From: Spirulina sp034932185
Lineage (GTDB): Bacteria; Cyanobacteriota; Cyanobacteriia; Cyanobacteriales; Spirulinaceae
Reading direction: 5' to 3'
NCBI RefSeq assembly: GCF_034932185.1
Contig: NZ_JAYGHW010000092.1
Location: 1-64,000, forward strand
Length of the DNA: 64,000 nt
Shown: positions 25,746 through 34,869 of the stretch, piece after piece
Position numbering within the stretch: the stretch's first letter is position 1
Layout: each line of letters begins with the position of its first letter
The notes under the pieces: generated by a model
What the model saw: only the letters and a program-made list of their open reading frames with translations
What the model was told of the DNA's origin: nothing
The model's database searches: none
Translations under genes and position numbers: made by a program

Positions 25746-26088
25746 GTTTTTGGATTTTTACCTCGGCTTCTCAATGTTTATTCAATATTGAAGTTAAGGT
25801 ATAGGTTAAAGACTATACTAGGTTATCACAAAAACACTCATGAATTGCCATTGCAGAGGGAATTTTCATAAAGAAAAGATTAAGAAAAAATATATCGTAG
25901 GTTGGGGTTCCCCTTCTCCTCAGCTTGGTAGAAAGGGCTAAGAGATATAAAGCAGAAGCGGCTGCCCTTGGGTTAGGTAAACTTGCCTAACTTAAGCTAC
26001 ACCTCTTGCCAACTGACGACTTGTTGCTTGTTCCCCCCCCCTTCTTAAAAAATTTGCTAAAATCGGCCAAATTCATTGCCGTCCCCCC
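25746..26088. other. Intergenic region at the right edge of the AT-rich island
   Basis: 343 bases between divergent genes. The left 120 bases are AT-rich and should hold the promoter of the helicase gene; base composition returns toward that of the core around 25900. No repeat matching the left edge of the island, no tRNA and no integrase gene were found. Confidence 0.55.
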
Positions 26089-27864
26089 ATGACCCAGCCC
26101 GTTCTTGATGTGCGCCATCTCTGCATTCAGTTTCCCAGCAGCACGACAACAACAGTAGCGGTCGATGACATTAGCTTTACCCTGCCTCGGGGCCAAACCT
26201 TGGGGATTGTGGGGGAATCGGGTTCGGGTAAATCGGTGACAGCTTTGGCAATTTTGGGGTTGATTCCTGCGCCGGGGCAGATTACTGAGGGGGAAATTTG
26301 GTTTTGTGAAAGTGAGGGTGAGCCGGTGGATTTGGTGAGGTTGCCGGAGGAGCAGCGCCGTCTCTATCGGGGTAAAGCGGTGGCGATGATTTTTCAAGAC
26401 CCGATGAGTTCCCTCAATCCGGTGTTTACGATTGGTTTTCAATTGACGGAGGCGATTCGTTTGCATCAGCAGGTGGGGAAATCTGAGGCGCGACGACGGG
26501 CGATCGCCGCCCTTCAGGAAGTCCGGCTTTTACCCCAGGATGACGCGCTCCAAGCCCAAGCCACAGAGATGGCAACCCATGATTGGGGACGGATGCAATG
26601 GGTGAATGCACAGAAGCGGGAGATTTTAGAGCGTTATCCCCATGAGTTATCGGGGGGACAACAGCAGCGGGTGATGATTGCAATGGCGATCGCCTGTAAT
26701 CCCACCCTTTTAATTGCCGATGAACCCACCACGGCCTTAGATGTCACGGTGCAGGCCAGTATTTTGCAACTGTTGGCGGATTTATGCCGCTCCCGTCAAA
26801 TGTCTTTGGTGTTTATTACCCACGATTTAGGCGTGATTGCGGAGGTGGCGGATCAGGTGGCGGTGATGTATCGGGGGAAAATTGTTGAGTGCGATCGCGT
26901 CCAGACCCTTTTCCAACAACCCCTACACCCCTACACCCAAGGGTTGCTGGCCTGTCGCCCCCGCCTCGATGTTTCCCAAAGCTATCTGCCCACCGTGGCG
27001 GATTTCCTGGCGGGGAAGGTAGATCGCAGCACTGAGGTGATCAACGAACCCACACCCCCCGTGGAGCCTCTCGCCCGCCAGCCCCTGCTCCGGGTGGAAA
27101 ACCTCACCGTGGGCTTTCCCATTAAGGGCGTACTGGGTTGGGAACGCCGCTATTTTATGGCGGTAAATGATCTTTCCTTTGAGGTTTACGCAGGGGAAAC
27201 CTTAGGGTTAGTGGGGGAATCCGGTTGTGGTAAATCGACCTTAGCCCTAACCCTATTGCGCCTCACGCCGGAACTGGCCGGTAGTATTTATTTTGATGGC
27301 CAAAATATCACCCACGCTCAAGGCGCGGCCCTGAAAGCCCTCCGCCACCAAATGCAAATCGTCTTTCAAAACCCGTACAATTCCCTCAATCCCCGTATGG
27401 CGGTGGGGAAGGCGATTATGGAGCCGTTACAGATCCATGGCCAGGGGAAAACAAAGGCGGATTATCGCAATCGGGCCGCCTATCTGTTGGAGCGGGTGGG
27501 ACTGGATCCGGGGATGATGAACCGCTTTCCCCATGAGTTTTCCGGGGGGCAGCGGCAACGGATTTGTATTGCCCGCGCTTTAGCCCTCAATCCCCGCTTT
27601 ATTATCTGCGATGAATCGGTTTCGGCGTTGGATGTGTCGGTACAGGCTCAGGTGTTGAACCTATTGAAGGAGTTACAGCGGGAATTTGGCTTGACGTATA
27701 TTTTTATTTCCCATGATTTAAGCGTGGTCAAGTTTATGAGCGATCGCATCATGGTGATGAATAAGGGCAAAATCGAAGAAATTGATCGCGCCGACCAAAT
27801 CTACACCAACCCCCAAACCGACTACACCAAACAACTGATCGCCGCCATCCCGGCAGGCCTATAA
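26089..27864 (+). CDS. ABC transporter with two fused ATPase domains, peptide/nickel type
   Basis: 591 residues with two complete ABC ATPases. First half: GESGSGKSV Walker A, LSGGQQQR signature, LLIADEPTT Walker B. Second half: GESGCGKST, FSGGQRQR, FIICDES. Each half ends with the oligopeptide-type HPYTQ / TDYTKQL tail. It corresponds to fused DppD-DppF / GsiA-YejF ATPases that energise import of peptides, opines or similar solutes. The permeases and binding protein are not adjacent, so the cargo is unknown. The ATG follows the preceding AT-rich island directly. Confidence 0.9.
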   Translation: MTQPVLDVRHLCIQFPSSTTTTVAVDDISFTLPRGQTLGIVGESGSGKSVTALAILGLIPAPGQITEGEIWFCESEGEPVDLVRLPEEQRRLYRGKAVAMIFQDPMSSLNPVFTIGFQLTEAIRLHQQVGKSEARRRAIAALQEVRLLPQDDALQAQATEMATHDWGRMQWVNAQKREILERYPHELSGGQQQRVMIAMAIACNPTLLIADEPTTALDVTVQASILQLLADLCRSRQMSLVFITHDLGVIAEVADQVAVMYRGKIVECDRVQTLFQQPLHPYTQGLLACRPRLDVSQSYLPTVADFLAGKVDRSTEVINEPTPPVEPLARQPLLRVENLTVGFPIKGVLGWERRYFMAVNDLSFEVYAGETLGLVGESGCGKSTLALTLLRLTPELAGSIYFDGQNITHAQGAALKALRHQMQIVFQNPYNSLNPRMAVGKAIMEPLQIHGQGKTKADYRNRAAYLLERVGLDPGMMNRFPHEFSGGQRQRICIARALALNPRFIICDESVSALDVSVQAQVLNLLKELQREFGLTYIFISHDLSVVKFMSDRIMVMNKGKIEEIDRADQIYTNPQTDYTKQLIAAIPAGL

Positions 27865-28055
27865 AAAAAACCCCTTTTTTAAGGGGGTTAAATTTCAGAA
27901 CCTTTTAAGGGGGTTAAATTTCAGAACCCCCCCTTTTTAAGGGGGGGCAGGGGGGGATCTCGCTTCGTTTCCATACCAGGATCCCCCCGGCTACGCCGAC
28001 CCCCTTAATAAGGGGGTTGAATTAACCCCCCCTTTTTAAGGGGGGCAGGGGGGGA
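27865..28055. repeat. Composite AAGGGGG/CCCCCTT interspersed repeat
   Basis: Repeated blocks of CCCCCTTTTTAAGGGGG flank a unique-looking core that includes CCATACCAGGATCCCCCC and GGCTACGCCGACCCCC. The core is shared, inverted, with 30060-30172 and in part with 59122-59277. It fills the gap between the convergent ABC and aroF genes. Confidence 0.75.
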
Positions 28056-28057
28056 TT

Positions 28058-29116
28058 CTACACCAACACCGGCTCCGGCAACGGCCAACGCTCCACCGCT
28101 TTACCAATGACTGCCAACTCCGTCATCAACCGCTCAAACCGCTCCGGCGTGAGAGATTGGGGGCCATCGGAGAGGGCTTTAGCCGGGTTGGGGTGGACTT
28201 CAATCATTAACGAATCTGTCCCCGCCGCAATACAGGCTTTGGCCATTGCCGGGACATATTCCCAGCGACCCGTGCCATGGCTGGGGTCGAGCATGATCGG
28301 TAGGTGGGTGAGCGATCGCAGCACCGGCACAACGGCAATATCCAACGTGTTCCGGGTATAGGAGCGGTCGAACGTCCGCAAACCCCGTTCACAGAGAATT
28401 ACATTGGGATTCCCCGCCGCCAGAATATATTCCGCCGCCATCAGCCATTCATCAATCGTGGAGGACATCCCCCGCTTGATCAGCACCGGCTTATCCTGCG
28501 CCCCCACCTTTTTCAAGAGGGCAAAATTTTGCATATTTCGCGCTCCCACCTGGAGCACATCCGCCACTTCCGCCACCTTCTCCACATCGGCGGTATCCAT
28601 CACTTCCGTGATAATGCCCAACCCAGAAGCATCCCGGGCCGCCGCTAACAGGCCTAAAGCACTTTCGCCATGGCCTTGGAAAGCATAGGGAGAGGTACGG
28701 GGCTTATAGGCCCCACCCCGGAGGAACTTCGCACCAGAGGCTTTCACCGCCTGGGCTGTGGCAATGATCATCTCTTCATTTTCCACAGAACAGGGGCCAG
28801 CCACAACCACAACAGGGTGATGCTCACCAAAGGCCACCTTACCGCTGGGGGTACTGACCCAAACTTCACTGGCTTCGCCGTGGCGGTACTCGCGGCTCGC
28901 CCGCTTGTAGGGCCGTTCCACCCGCAACACCGTTTCAATCCATTCGCTACGCTCTTGAAGCTGTTGCTCATCCAAATCAGCGGTATCTCCCACGAGGCCA
29001 ATCACCACCTTATGTTTTCCGACAATCCGCTCCGGCGTTAAGCCCCAGGCTTCAAAATCTTCACAAAGGCGATCCACTTCAGCTTCCGGTGAACCCACAC
29101 GCATCACAACAATCAT
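28058..29116 (-). CDS. aroF: 3-deoxy-7-phosphoheptulonate synthase (DAHP synthase, type I-beta)
   Basis: 352 residues. An N-terminal ferredoxin-like regulatory domain (IVVMRVGSPEAEVDRL, KHKVVIGLVGDT) precedes the barrel. The barrel has the catalytic AGPCSVE, KFLRGGAYKPRTSPYAFQG, LIKRGMSSTIDEWLMAAEYI and the metal-site DPSHGTGR blocks. It makes the first step of aromatic amino-acid synthesis from phosphoenolpyruvate and erythrose 4-phosphate. Full family length. It stands alone on the minus strand. Confidence 0.95.
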   Translation of the reverse strand: MIVVMRVGSPEAEVDRLCEDFEAWGLTPERIVGKHKVVIGLVGDTADLDEQQLQERSEWIETVLRVERPYKRASREYRHGEASEVWVSTPSGKVAFGEHHPVVVVAGPCSVENEEMIIATAQAVKASGAKFLRGGAYKPRTSPYAFQGHGESALGLLAAARDASGLGIITEVMDTADVEKVAEVADVLQVGARNMQNFALLKKVGAQDKPVLIKRGMSSTIDEWLMAAEYILAAGNPNVILCERGLRTFDRSYTRNTLDIAVVPVLRSLTHLPIMLDPSHGTGRWEYVPAMAKACIAAGTDSLMIEVHPNPAKALSDGPQSLTPERFERLMTELAVIGKAVERWPLPEPVLV

Positions 29117-29243
29117 GATGTAATCCTTCCTGTATTACTTGCAAATAAGAGAACAGTTAAAGCCTATTGTGGCATTGCTGCGGGGCAAACAGGCTGTGAT
29201 ATTGCTTTACAATCGCAGGGGGCGATCGCCCCGCTCCACGATG

Positions 29244-29717
29244 TTAAGAGAGATCCGGGTTCTGCTTGGCCGCCTTCGCCGTGCGCCGGGCCTCCCGCAG
29301 GGCCTCAAACAGACGCTTACCATTGAGGGTAAATTCCTGCCAACCGAACCAGCCCCCCACTCGGTCTTCATCCCATGACGTAGACAAAATGCCATAGCTC
29401 AAACCCACCACACCAGAGCCAAACAGCCCCAAGGTTGCCACAAACACCCCATAGGGGGGAACATCAAACCAACCATGGCTGACCACCCAATAAAAGATAA
29501 AAAAGCTCAAAATTCCCAAGCCAGAGGGAACGCCACAAAACAAAGCCATGCGCCGAATCATCCGCCGACTGACAACATCAGGAATGGCAGAGAGGGAGGC
29601 AGCTTCCCGACTGGCGGCACTGACTTGAGGGGGATTCGGGGCGGGGCGTTTAGCTTTTTTATCCCGCTTTTTGCGCGGTTCAAAGGGCAGATTTGTGCGG
29701 GAGGATTCTTCAGGCAT
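29244..29717 (-). CDS. PAM68-family photosystem II assembly protein
   Basis: 157 residues: a basic, proline-rich N-terminus, then two membrane helices (about 60-80 and 90-112), then a conserved GWFGWQEF and a charged tail. Family knowledge: PAM68 helps load chlorophyll and assemble photosystem II at the thylakoid. It begins 17 bases after rpsO, the usual cyanobacterial arrangement, so the two form one operon. Confidence 0.85.
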   Translation of the reverse strand: MPEESSRTNLPFEPRKKRDKKAKRPAPNPPQVSAASREAASLSAIPDVVSRRMIRRMALFCGVPSGLGILSFFIFYWVVSHGWFDVPPYGVFVATLGLFGSGVVGLSYGILSTSWDEDRVGGWFGWQEFTLNGKRLFEALREARRTAKAAKQNPDLS

Positions 29718-29734
29718 GATCCAACAGATAAAGG

Positions 29735-30004
29735 TTAGCGACGGATGCCCAAACGGCCGATCAAGGCTTGATAGTGAGCATAGTCATGGGTTTGGATATA
29801 GTTCAGCAACCGCCGCCGTTGGCCAATCAGTTTGAGCAGGCCCCGTCGAGAGGAATGGTCTTTTTTATTGGTTTTGAGGTGAGTGGTGAGGTTGTTGATT
29901 CGCTCCGTAAGAACCGCCACTTGGATATCCGAGGAACCTGTGTCGGTGTCGTGGGCTTGGTATTCAACAATCAGTTGTTGTTTGCGCTCTTGGGTAATGG
30001 TCAT
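29735..30004 (-). CDS. rpsO: 30S ribosomal protein S15
   Basis: 89 residues with the S15 blocks GSSDIQVAVLTERINNLTTH and DHSSRRGLLKLIGQRRRLL. It binds 16S rRNA in the platform of the small subunit. The internal ATG at 30004 (MTITQERKQQL) gives the normal S15 length; the longer frame from 30031 adds nine residues. Confidence 0.95.
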   Translation of the reverse strand: MTITQERKQQLIVEYQAHDTDTGSSDIQVAVLTERINNLTTHLKTNKKDHSSRRGLLKLIGQRRRLLNYIQTHDYAHYQALIGRLGIRR

Positions 30005-30059
30005 GAATTCAAGGGGATTAATCGATTGCAACAGAGATTGATCATTCTATCATCTCTCA

Positions 30060-30172
30060 CGAGGGTAGGGGAAGATCCCCCCTGCCCCCCTTAAAAAGGG
30101 GGGTTCAAGAGTACACCCCCTTTTTAAGGGGGTCGGCGCAGCCGGGGGGATCCTGGTATGAAAACGAAGCGC
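30060..30172. repeat. Composite AAGGGGG/CCCCCTT interspersed repeat
   Basis: CCCCCCTTAAAAAGGGGGG and CCCCCTTTTTAAGGGGG blocks, then GGGGGGATCCTGGTATG and AAACGAAGCG. The last part is the inverse of the core in 27865-28055. It fills the space between rpsO and apcC. Confidence 0.75.
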
Positions 30173-30201
30173 GATCGCCTCCGCCCGATACAAACAGCAA
30201 A

Positions 30202-30224
30202 ACGGTCATCGCGGGGATGACCGT
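30202..30224 (-). terminator. Terminator of the apcABC operon
   Basis: Perfect 9-bp stem (ACGGTCATC / GATGACCGT) with a 5-base loop, 26 bases after the apcC stop on the minus strand. It is followed on that strand by a short T-rich run (TTTTGCTGTTTG). Confidence 0.75.
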
Positions 30225-30249
30225 CCAGGGTTTCAAGGCCCAAAGCGAC

Positions 30250-30453
30250 TTATTTTAAGCCAGTGTTCGTGCCTTGCTTACCCGTGGCGAGTTCAACTTT
30301 GAGGATAGTTCCCCCCATTTTCATGATCCGTTGTTGTTCACGGAACCAATTATCGTAGGGTACTAACTTAGTAAAGTAGGTATTTTGTAATTCTCGCTGA
30401 GTCCGGATACGGGTTTGGCTTGGTACGCAAGCCGTCACGCGGAACATACGCAT
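30250..30453 (-). CDS. apcC: Phycobilisome core linker, 7.8 kDa (ApcC)
   Basis: 67 residues of the short CpcD/ApcC linker type: MRMFRVTACVPSQTRIRTQ and GGTILKVELATGK. It caps the allophycocyanin trimers in the phycobilisome core. It is the third gene of the minus-strand apcA-apcB-apcC operon, 177 bases after apcB, and is followed by a hairpin terminator. Confidence 0.93.
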   Translation of the reverse strand: MRMFRVTACVPSQTRIRTQRELQNTYFTKLVPYDNWFREQQRIMKMGGTILKVELATGKQGTNTGLK

Positions 30454-30630
30454 AGGTCAGTTTTCCTGCTTGTGAAAAATGTTTTTGATATGGCAAAGTC
30501 CGAGGGTTGGTCAGTCAATACTAGATTGTCAAAACTCATCTTGAGCCAGATAGACAAGCTTTTTCTCTAGCACTCACTGACTAACCACCCGAACTGTTGT
30601 CATCAATCGGAACAAGTCCCGACGCTGTTG

Positions 30631-31116
30631 TTAGCTCAAGCCAGAGCAGATGTAGTCGAAGTACACGCCCATTTCTTTGCCAGCATCAGCACCGACCAAG
30701 CTAGCGGTGACTTCTTTCATGGCTTGGATGGCTTGCACGGTGGCAGCCACGGGTACACCTAAGGAGTTGTAGGTTTCTTTCAAACCGTTGAGCACGCGCT
30801 CATCGAGGATGGAAGGATCGCCAGCCAACATCGCATAGGTGGAATAGCGGAGGTAGTAGTCCAAGTCGCGGATGCAAGCAGCATAACGACGGGTGGTGTA
30901 CATGTTACCACCGGGACGGGTGATGTCAGAGTACAGCAGGGACTTAGCCACAGCTTCTTTAACGATTCCGGCGGCGTTGGCGCTGATTACGCTAGCGGCG
31001 CGGACACGGAGTTGACCGCTTTGGAAATAGCCTTTGAGCTTTTCTAAAGCAGAGTTGTCAAGGTACTTGCCTTGAACGTCAGCAGAGTTGATAACAGCGG
31101 TAATTGCGTCTTGCAT
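30631..31116 (-). CDS. apcB: Allophycocyanin beta subunit
   Basis: 161 residues. Globin-like phycobiliprotein with the bilin-attachment cysteine in YAACIRDLDYYLRYSTYAMLAGD near residue 81 and the conserved N-terminal MQDAITAVINSADVQGKYLD. It pairs with ApcA to form the light-harvesting trimer of the phycobilisome core. It lies 96 bases after apcA in the same operon. Confidence 0.96.
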   Translation of the reverse strand: MQDAITAVINSADVQGKYLDNSALEKLKGYFQSGQLRVRAASVISANAAGIVKEAVAKSLLYSDITRPGGNMYTTRRYAACIRDLDYYLRYSTYAMLAGDPSILDERVLNGLKETYNSLGVPVAATVQAIQAMKEVTASLVGADAGKEMGVYFDYICSGLS

Positions 31117-31212
31117 CGTTTTTTCCTAGGTCTGGATCGATTAAGTTATAGAGTCTTTCACAAGCAATGGAGCGGGAGCTAGGGGTTTGAGACCGCCAGC
31201 GAGTCACCCGTT

Positions 31213-31698
31213 CTACTGCATTGCACCGACAACATAGTCGAAATAGGTCGAAGCTTCAGCAGCATCATCCGCAGACATCATTCCGGAAGCAACTTCCTTC
31301 ATTTTGTTAACGCTCAGTGCAACGGCTTCAATGGGGGTTCCCAAGGAGCGGTACATTTCACGAACTCCAACCAGACCGATTTCTTCGATGGGGGTGACAT
31401 CACCAGCAACCACACCGTAGGTGATCAGGCGCAGGTAGTAGTCCATGTCCCGCAGGCAGGTGGCGGTCATTTCCTCGCCGTAAGCGTTTCCACCGGGGGA
31501 AACTACGTCAGGGCGCTGTTGGAACAGTTTGTCCCCAGCTTCTTTGACGATGCGCTCGCGGGATTCGGTGAGGGTCTGAGCGATGCGCAGACGGGTTTCA
31601 CCACTGGTAACGAAGGCTTTGATGCGGTCTAGCTCACCGGGGCTGAGGTAGCGAGCTTCTGCATCGGCATTCACGATGGATTTCGTGACGATACTCAT
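31213..31698 (-). CDS. apcA: Allophycocyanin alpha subunit
   Basis: 161 residues. The bilin cysteine is in TATCLRDMDYYLRLITYGVVAGD near residue 81, and the N-terminal MSIVTKSIVNADAEARYL is typical of ApcA. It is the first gene of apcABC. GGAGG lies 11 bases before the ATG, and a leader of about 190 bases separates it from mnmA, which runs in the same direction. No apcE precedes it here. Confidence 0.96.
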   Translation of the reverse strand: MSIVTKSIVNADAEARYLSPGELDRIKAFVTSGETRLRIAQTLTESRERIVKEAGDKLFQQRPDVVSPGGNAYGEEMTATCLRDMDYYLRLITYGVVAGDVTPIEEIGLVGVREMYRSLGTPIEAVALSVNKMKEVASGMMSADDAAEASTYFDYVVGAMQ

Positions 31699-31887
31699 TC
31701 TCTAGGATTCCTCCAAAAAAGTTTAACCAGGTTTAATGCTTAAACTGGTGTTTATAAAATAGGCGAGGTTCTGCGACGGAATCGACAGGAACCTTACCGG
31801 ATTCATTTTGCGGCATGGCGTTGACGTTCGTTGTTAATCGTTAATATTTTGTAACGTTTTGCTCATTTTTGAGGATCAGGGGCGGAT

Positions 31888-32946
31888 TTATTGGGGAAAT
31901 CGCTCGATAATGCCGCCACCGAGGAGGCGATCGCCCTCATACAGCACCGCTGCTTGCCCTGGGGTGATGCCAAATTGCGGTTCATCAAAGACGAGTTTGA
32001 TCCGGTCATCCCCAAGGGGGATCACTGTAACAGGGACGGCGGGGGAGCGGTAGCGCACCCGGCCAAAGCATTGGAAGGGGGCAGTGGGGGCGGGGATGGA
32101 GACCCAATTAAGGCGAGTAACGGTGCATTCCGGCTCGGTGGCTTCTTCCCGGCTGCCGACGATAACACGATTCATGACGGGATCGAGTTTCATCACATAG
32201 AGGGGGTCGGGGGCAGAAACCCCTAAACCTTTACGTTGGCCGATGGTGTAATGGTGGATGCCGCTGTGGGTTCCCAGTACCTGGCCGTCGGGGGTGACGA
32301 TTTCCCCCTGTTTGGGGGTGATGTGTTGATCGAGAAAGGTTTGCATGGAGCCATGGGCCTCGATCAGGCAAAGATCTTGGCTTTCAGGCTTTTCGGCGGT
32401 GGTGAGGTGGTATTGGTTGGCGAGGCGGCGGGTTTCTTCTTTGGTGACTTCCCCCAAGGGAAACAGGGTATGGGCCAGCATTTCCTGGGTGAGGTCGTAG
32501 AGGAAATAGGATTGGTCTTTGTTGAGGTCGAGGGCGCGGAGGAGTTGGTAGCGATCGCTCCCCGGATCATATTGAATGCGGGCATAGTGGCCGGTGGCGA
32601 TGCGATCGCACCCCCATTCCGTTTGGGCATAGGTGAGCATCGGGCCAAATTTAACGGCGCGATTGCATTGGGAGCAGGGCAGGGGGGTGATTCCCGCTTC
32701 GTAGCCAGAAACGAGGTAGTTAACAATTTCCGCAGTAAACAGATCCCGACTATCAACGACGTGATAGGGGATATCCAGTTGTTCACAAATTTTCGCCGCG
32801 TCCACCATCCCTTCAGAGCAGCATTGCCCCTTACCTTTCATCAACCAAAGGGTAAGGCCAATCACCTCATAGCCTTGATGATGAAGGAGGGCAGCGGTGA
32901 CTGAACTATCCACGCCCCCCGAAAGTCCGACGACTACCTTGCTCAT
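31888..32946 (-). CDS. mnmA: tRNA-specific 2-thiouridylase
   Basis: 352 residues. The ATP-binding PP-loop SGGVDSS is at residues 9-15, and the two catalytic cysteines are in PLPCSQCNRAVKFG and SQDLCLIE. A C-terminal beta domain follows. It places sulfur on U34 of tRNAs for Lys, Glu and Gln. It works in the same wobble-modification pathway as the MnmD-like gene at 6.1 kb. Confidence 0.95.
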   Translation of the reverse strand: MSKVVVGLSGGVDSSVTAALLHHQGYEVIGLTLWLMKGKGQCCSEGMVDAAKICEQLDIPYHVVDSRDLFTAEIVNYLVSGYEAGITPLPCSQCNRAVKFGPMLTYAQTEWGCDRIATGHYARIQYDPGSDRYQLLRALDLNKDQSYFLYDLTQEMLAHTLFPLGEVTKEETRRLANQYHLTTAEKPESQDLCLIEAHGSMQTFLDQHITPKQGEIVTPDGQVLGTHSGIHHYTIGQRKGLGVSAPDPLYVMKLDPVMNRVIVGSREEATEPECTVTRLNWVSIPAPTAPFQCFGRVRYRSPAVPVTVIPLGDDRIKLVFDEPQFGITPGQAAVLYEGDRLLGGGIIERFPQ

Positions 32947-33421
32947 TGTCGTTTCCTGTCAAAATTCACGGTGTTGATCTAGATACGCTGAGACGCGATC
33001 CACCCTTCATTATGGCTTATTTGTTCAGTTGGTATTTGATCCAAGCTGCGATCGCACACCCATCGCCGCTGGTGGATGCGGGATATCGAGGAGATGTAGT
33101 GACGAACCGTTGGAGGGTGGAGCAGACCTTGGGGTAGCTCAATCCCCATCACCGATTGAGTAGGAACGACAAACCGTTACCGGAAGTTGCGGAGTGAGCA
33201 ATCGATGTGATGATTCACTGGATGCTGCGTTCTCTCGCTTCTTCTTAATCTTTCTTTTTCAATAGCCTTTTACCCTTATAATTTCAAGTGATAAAATTTT
33301 TGTCAAGCTGATCAGCGCCAAAGCCCTTACTGTAACGAGAGCCGCGTAGAAATTAAAAATGACGACCCGCCGAATGGGCTTTCATCGATTAGTATTAATA
33401 ACAGTGATGAGAATTTAAGGA
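32947..33421. other. Intergenic region upstream of the rfb genes
   Basis: 475 bases between divergent genes. It contains one HIP1-like GCGATCGCA near 33049 and a TATAAT at 33277-33282 that could be the -10 of a promoter for rfbA, without a good -35. A short frame at 32946-33137 has no family features. Nothing else is supported. Confidence 0.5.
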
Positions 33422-34312
33422 ATGAAAGGTATTGTATTGGCAGGAGGCTCAGGTAGTCGTCTATACCCCATCACTTTGGGGACATCTAAACAACTGCTAC
33501 CCGTCTATGATAAACCCCTGATTTACTATCCCCTATCAGTCTTAATGCTTGCTGATATTCGGGAAATCTTGGTCATTACCACCCCGCAAGATCAAGAAAG
33601 TTTTCAGCGTCTCCTCGGAAATGGGCATCAGTGGGGATTAAATCTCAGCTACGCTATTCAACCCCAACCCGAAGGATTAGCCCAAGCCTTTCTGATTGCT
33701 GAATCTTTCATTGGTGAAGATACAGTTTGTTTAGTCTTGGGGGACAACATTTTTTATGGGCAAAGCTTCAGCACACAGTTACATCGCGCCGTTAATATCA
33801 CGAATAGTCAGGGTGGAGCGACCATTTTCGGCTATGCGGTCAAAGATCCCCAACGTTTTGGAGTCGTGGAATTTGATCATCAAGGGCAAGTATTATCGAT
33901 TGAAGAAAAGCCTCAACATCCACGGTCTAATTATGCTGTCACCGGGCTATATTTCTATGACCATCACATCATTGACATTGCCAAGCAGATTAAACCCTCA
34001 CCCCGAGGCGAACTAGAAATTACCGACGTACATCAAGTCTACCTCCAACAAGGTAGGTTACGGGTAGAGTTACTCGGTCGTGGTTTTGCTTGGCTCGATA
34101 CCGGAACCCATGATAGCTTATTGGAGGCTTCCCAGTTTGTTCAAACCATTGAGCATCGCCAGGGCTTGAAAGTGGCCTGTCCAGAAGAAATTGCCTACCA
34201 CAAGGGTTGGATTACTTCAGAGCAACTAGCCGTGATGGCAGATAAACTAGCCAAAAATGGCTATGGTAACTATTTATCCCAATTATTAGCAATAATTACA
34301 CCATGGAAGTAA
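33422..34312 (+). CDS. rfbA: Glucose-1-phosphate thymidylyltransferase
   Basis: 296 residues. The nucleotidyltransferase loop is MKGIVLAGGSGSRLYPIT at the N-terminus, with SKQLLPVYDKPLIYYPLSVLM and the catalytic VLGDNIFYG block. It makes dTDP-glucose for dTDP-L-rhamnose. It is followed directly by rfbC (10-bp overlap) and rfbD; rfbB (the 4,6-dehydratase) is not in this window. Confidence 0.95.
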   Translation: MKGIVLAGGSGSRLYPITLGTSKQLLPVYDKPLIYYPLSVLMLADIREILVITTPQDQESFQRLLGNGHQWGLNLSYAIQPQPEGLAQAFLIAESFIGEDTVCLVLGDNIFYGQSFSTQLHRAVNITNSQGGATIFGYAVKDPQRFGVVEFDHQGQVLSIEEKPQHPRSNYAVTGLYFYDHHIIDIAKQIKPSPRGELEITDVHQVYLQQGRLRVELLGRGFAWLDTGTHDSLLEASQFVQTIEHRQGLKVACPEEIAYHKGWITSEQLAVMADKLAKNGYGNYLSQLLAIITPWK

Positions 34313-34869
34313 TATCAACTCAATTGCCGGAAGTGAAACTGATTTCACCCAAGGTATATTACGATAACCGAGGATTTTTTGTGGAAACTTTTCAATGCGA
34401 TCGCTATGCAGCCCACGGTATTGGGCCGCAGTTTGTACAAGATAATTTATCCTATTCTCGGAGAGGCATTTTACGGGGTCTGCACCTTCAGTATCCTCAC
34501 CCTCAAGGAAAACTAGTCTCTGTATTGCAAGGAGAAGTCTTTGATGTGGCAGTAGATATACGAGTCGGTTCACCTAATTTTGGGCAATGGGTCGGCGAAA
34601 CCCTCTCAGCAAAAAATAAACGTCAACTCTGGATACCAGAAGGATTTGCCCATGGTTTTTGTGTCATGAGTGATGCAGCATTACTTACTTATAAATGTAC
34701 AAATTTTTACCACAAAGAAACGGATATGAATTTACGCTGGGATGATCCTGATATCGGTATAGCTTGGCCAATTAGCAACCCAGAGCTTTCAAATAAAGAT
34801 GCCCAAGCCCCCTATCTCGCTGACATAAAATCTGCTCAACTCCCTCCCTATTACCCAAAATTTTCATGA
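34303..34869 (+). CDS. rfbC: dTDP-4-dehydrorhamnose 3,5-epimerase
   Basis: 188 residues of the cupin-type RmlC family. The catalytic His is in RGILRGLHLQYPHPQGKLV, and the substrate tunnel carries VLQGEVFDVAVDIRVGSP and PEGFAHGF. It overlaps rfbA by 10 bases and rfbD by 4, so all three are translated together. Confidence 0.94.
   Translation: MEVISTQLPEVKLISPKVYYDNRGFFVETFQCDRYAAHGIGPQFVQDNLSYSRRGILRGLHLQYPHPQGKLVSVLQGEVFDVAVDIRVGSPNFGQWVGETLSAKNKRQLWIPEGFAHGFCVMSDAALLTYKCTNFYHKETDMNLRWDDPDIGIAWPISNPELSNKDAQAPYLADIKSAQLPPYYPKFS

Noticed and set aside
32236..32904. Plus-strand frame of 222 codons over mnmA
   Set aside because: Antisense shadow of mnmA, whose PP-loop and catalytic cysteines are clear on the other strand.
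32946..33137. Short plus-strand frame between mnmA and rfbA
   Set aside because: No ribosome site, no recognisable domain and it starts within the mnmA promoter region.
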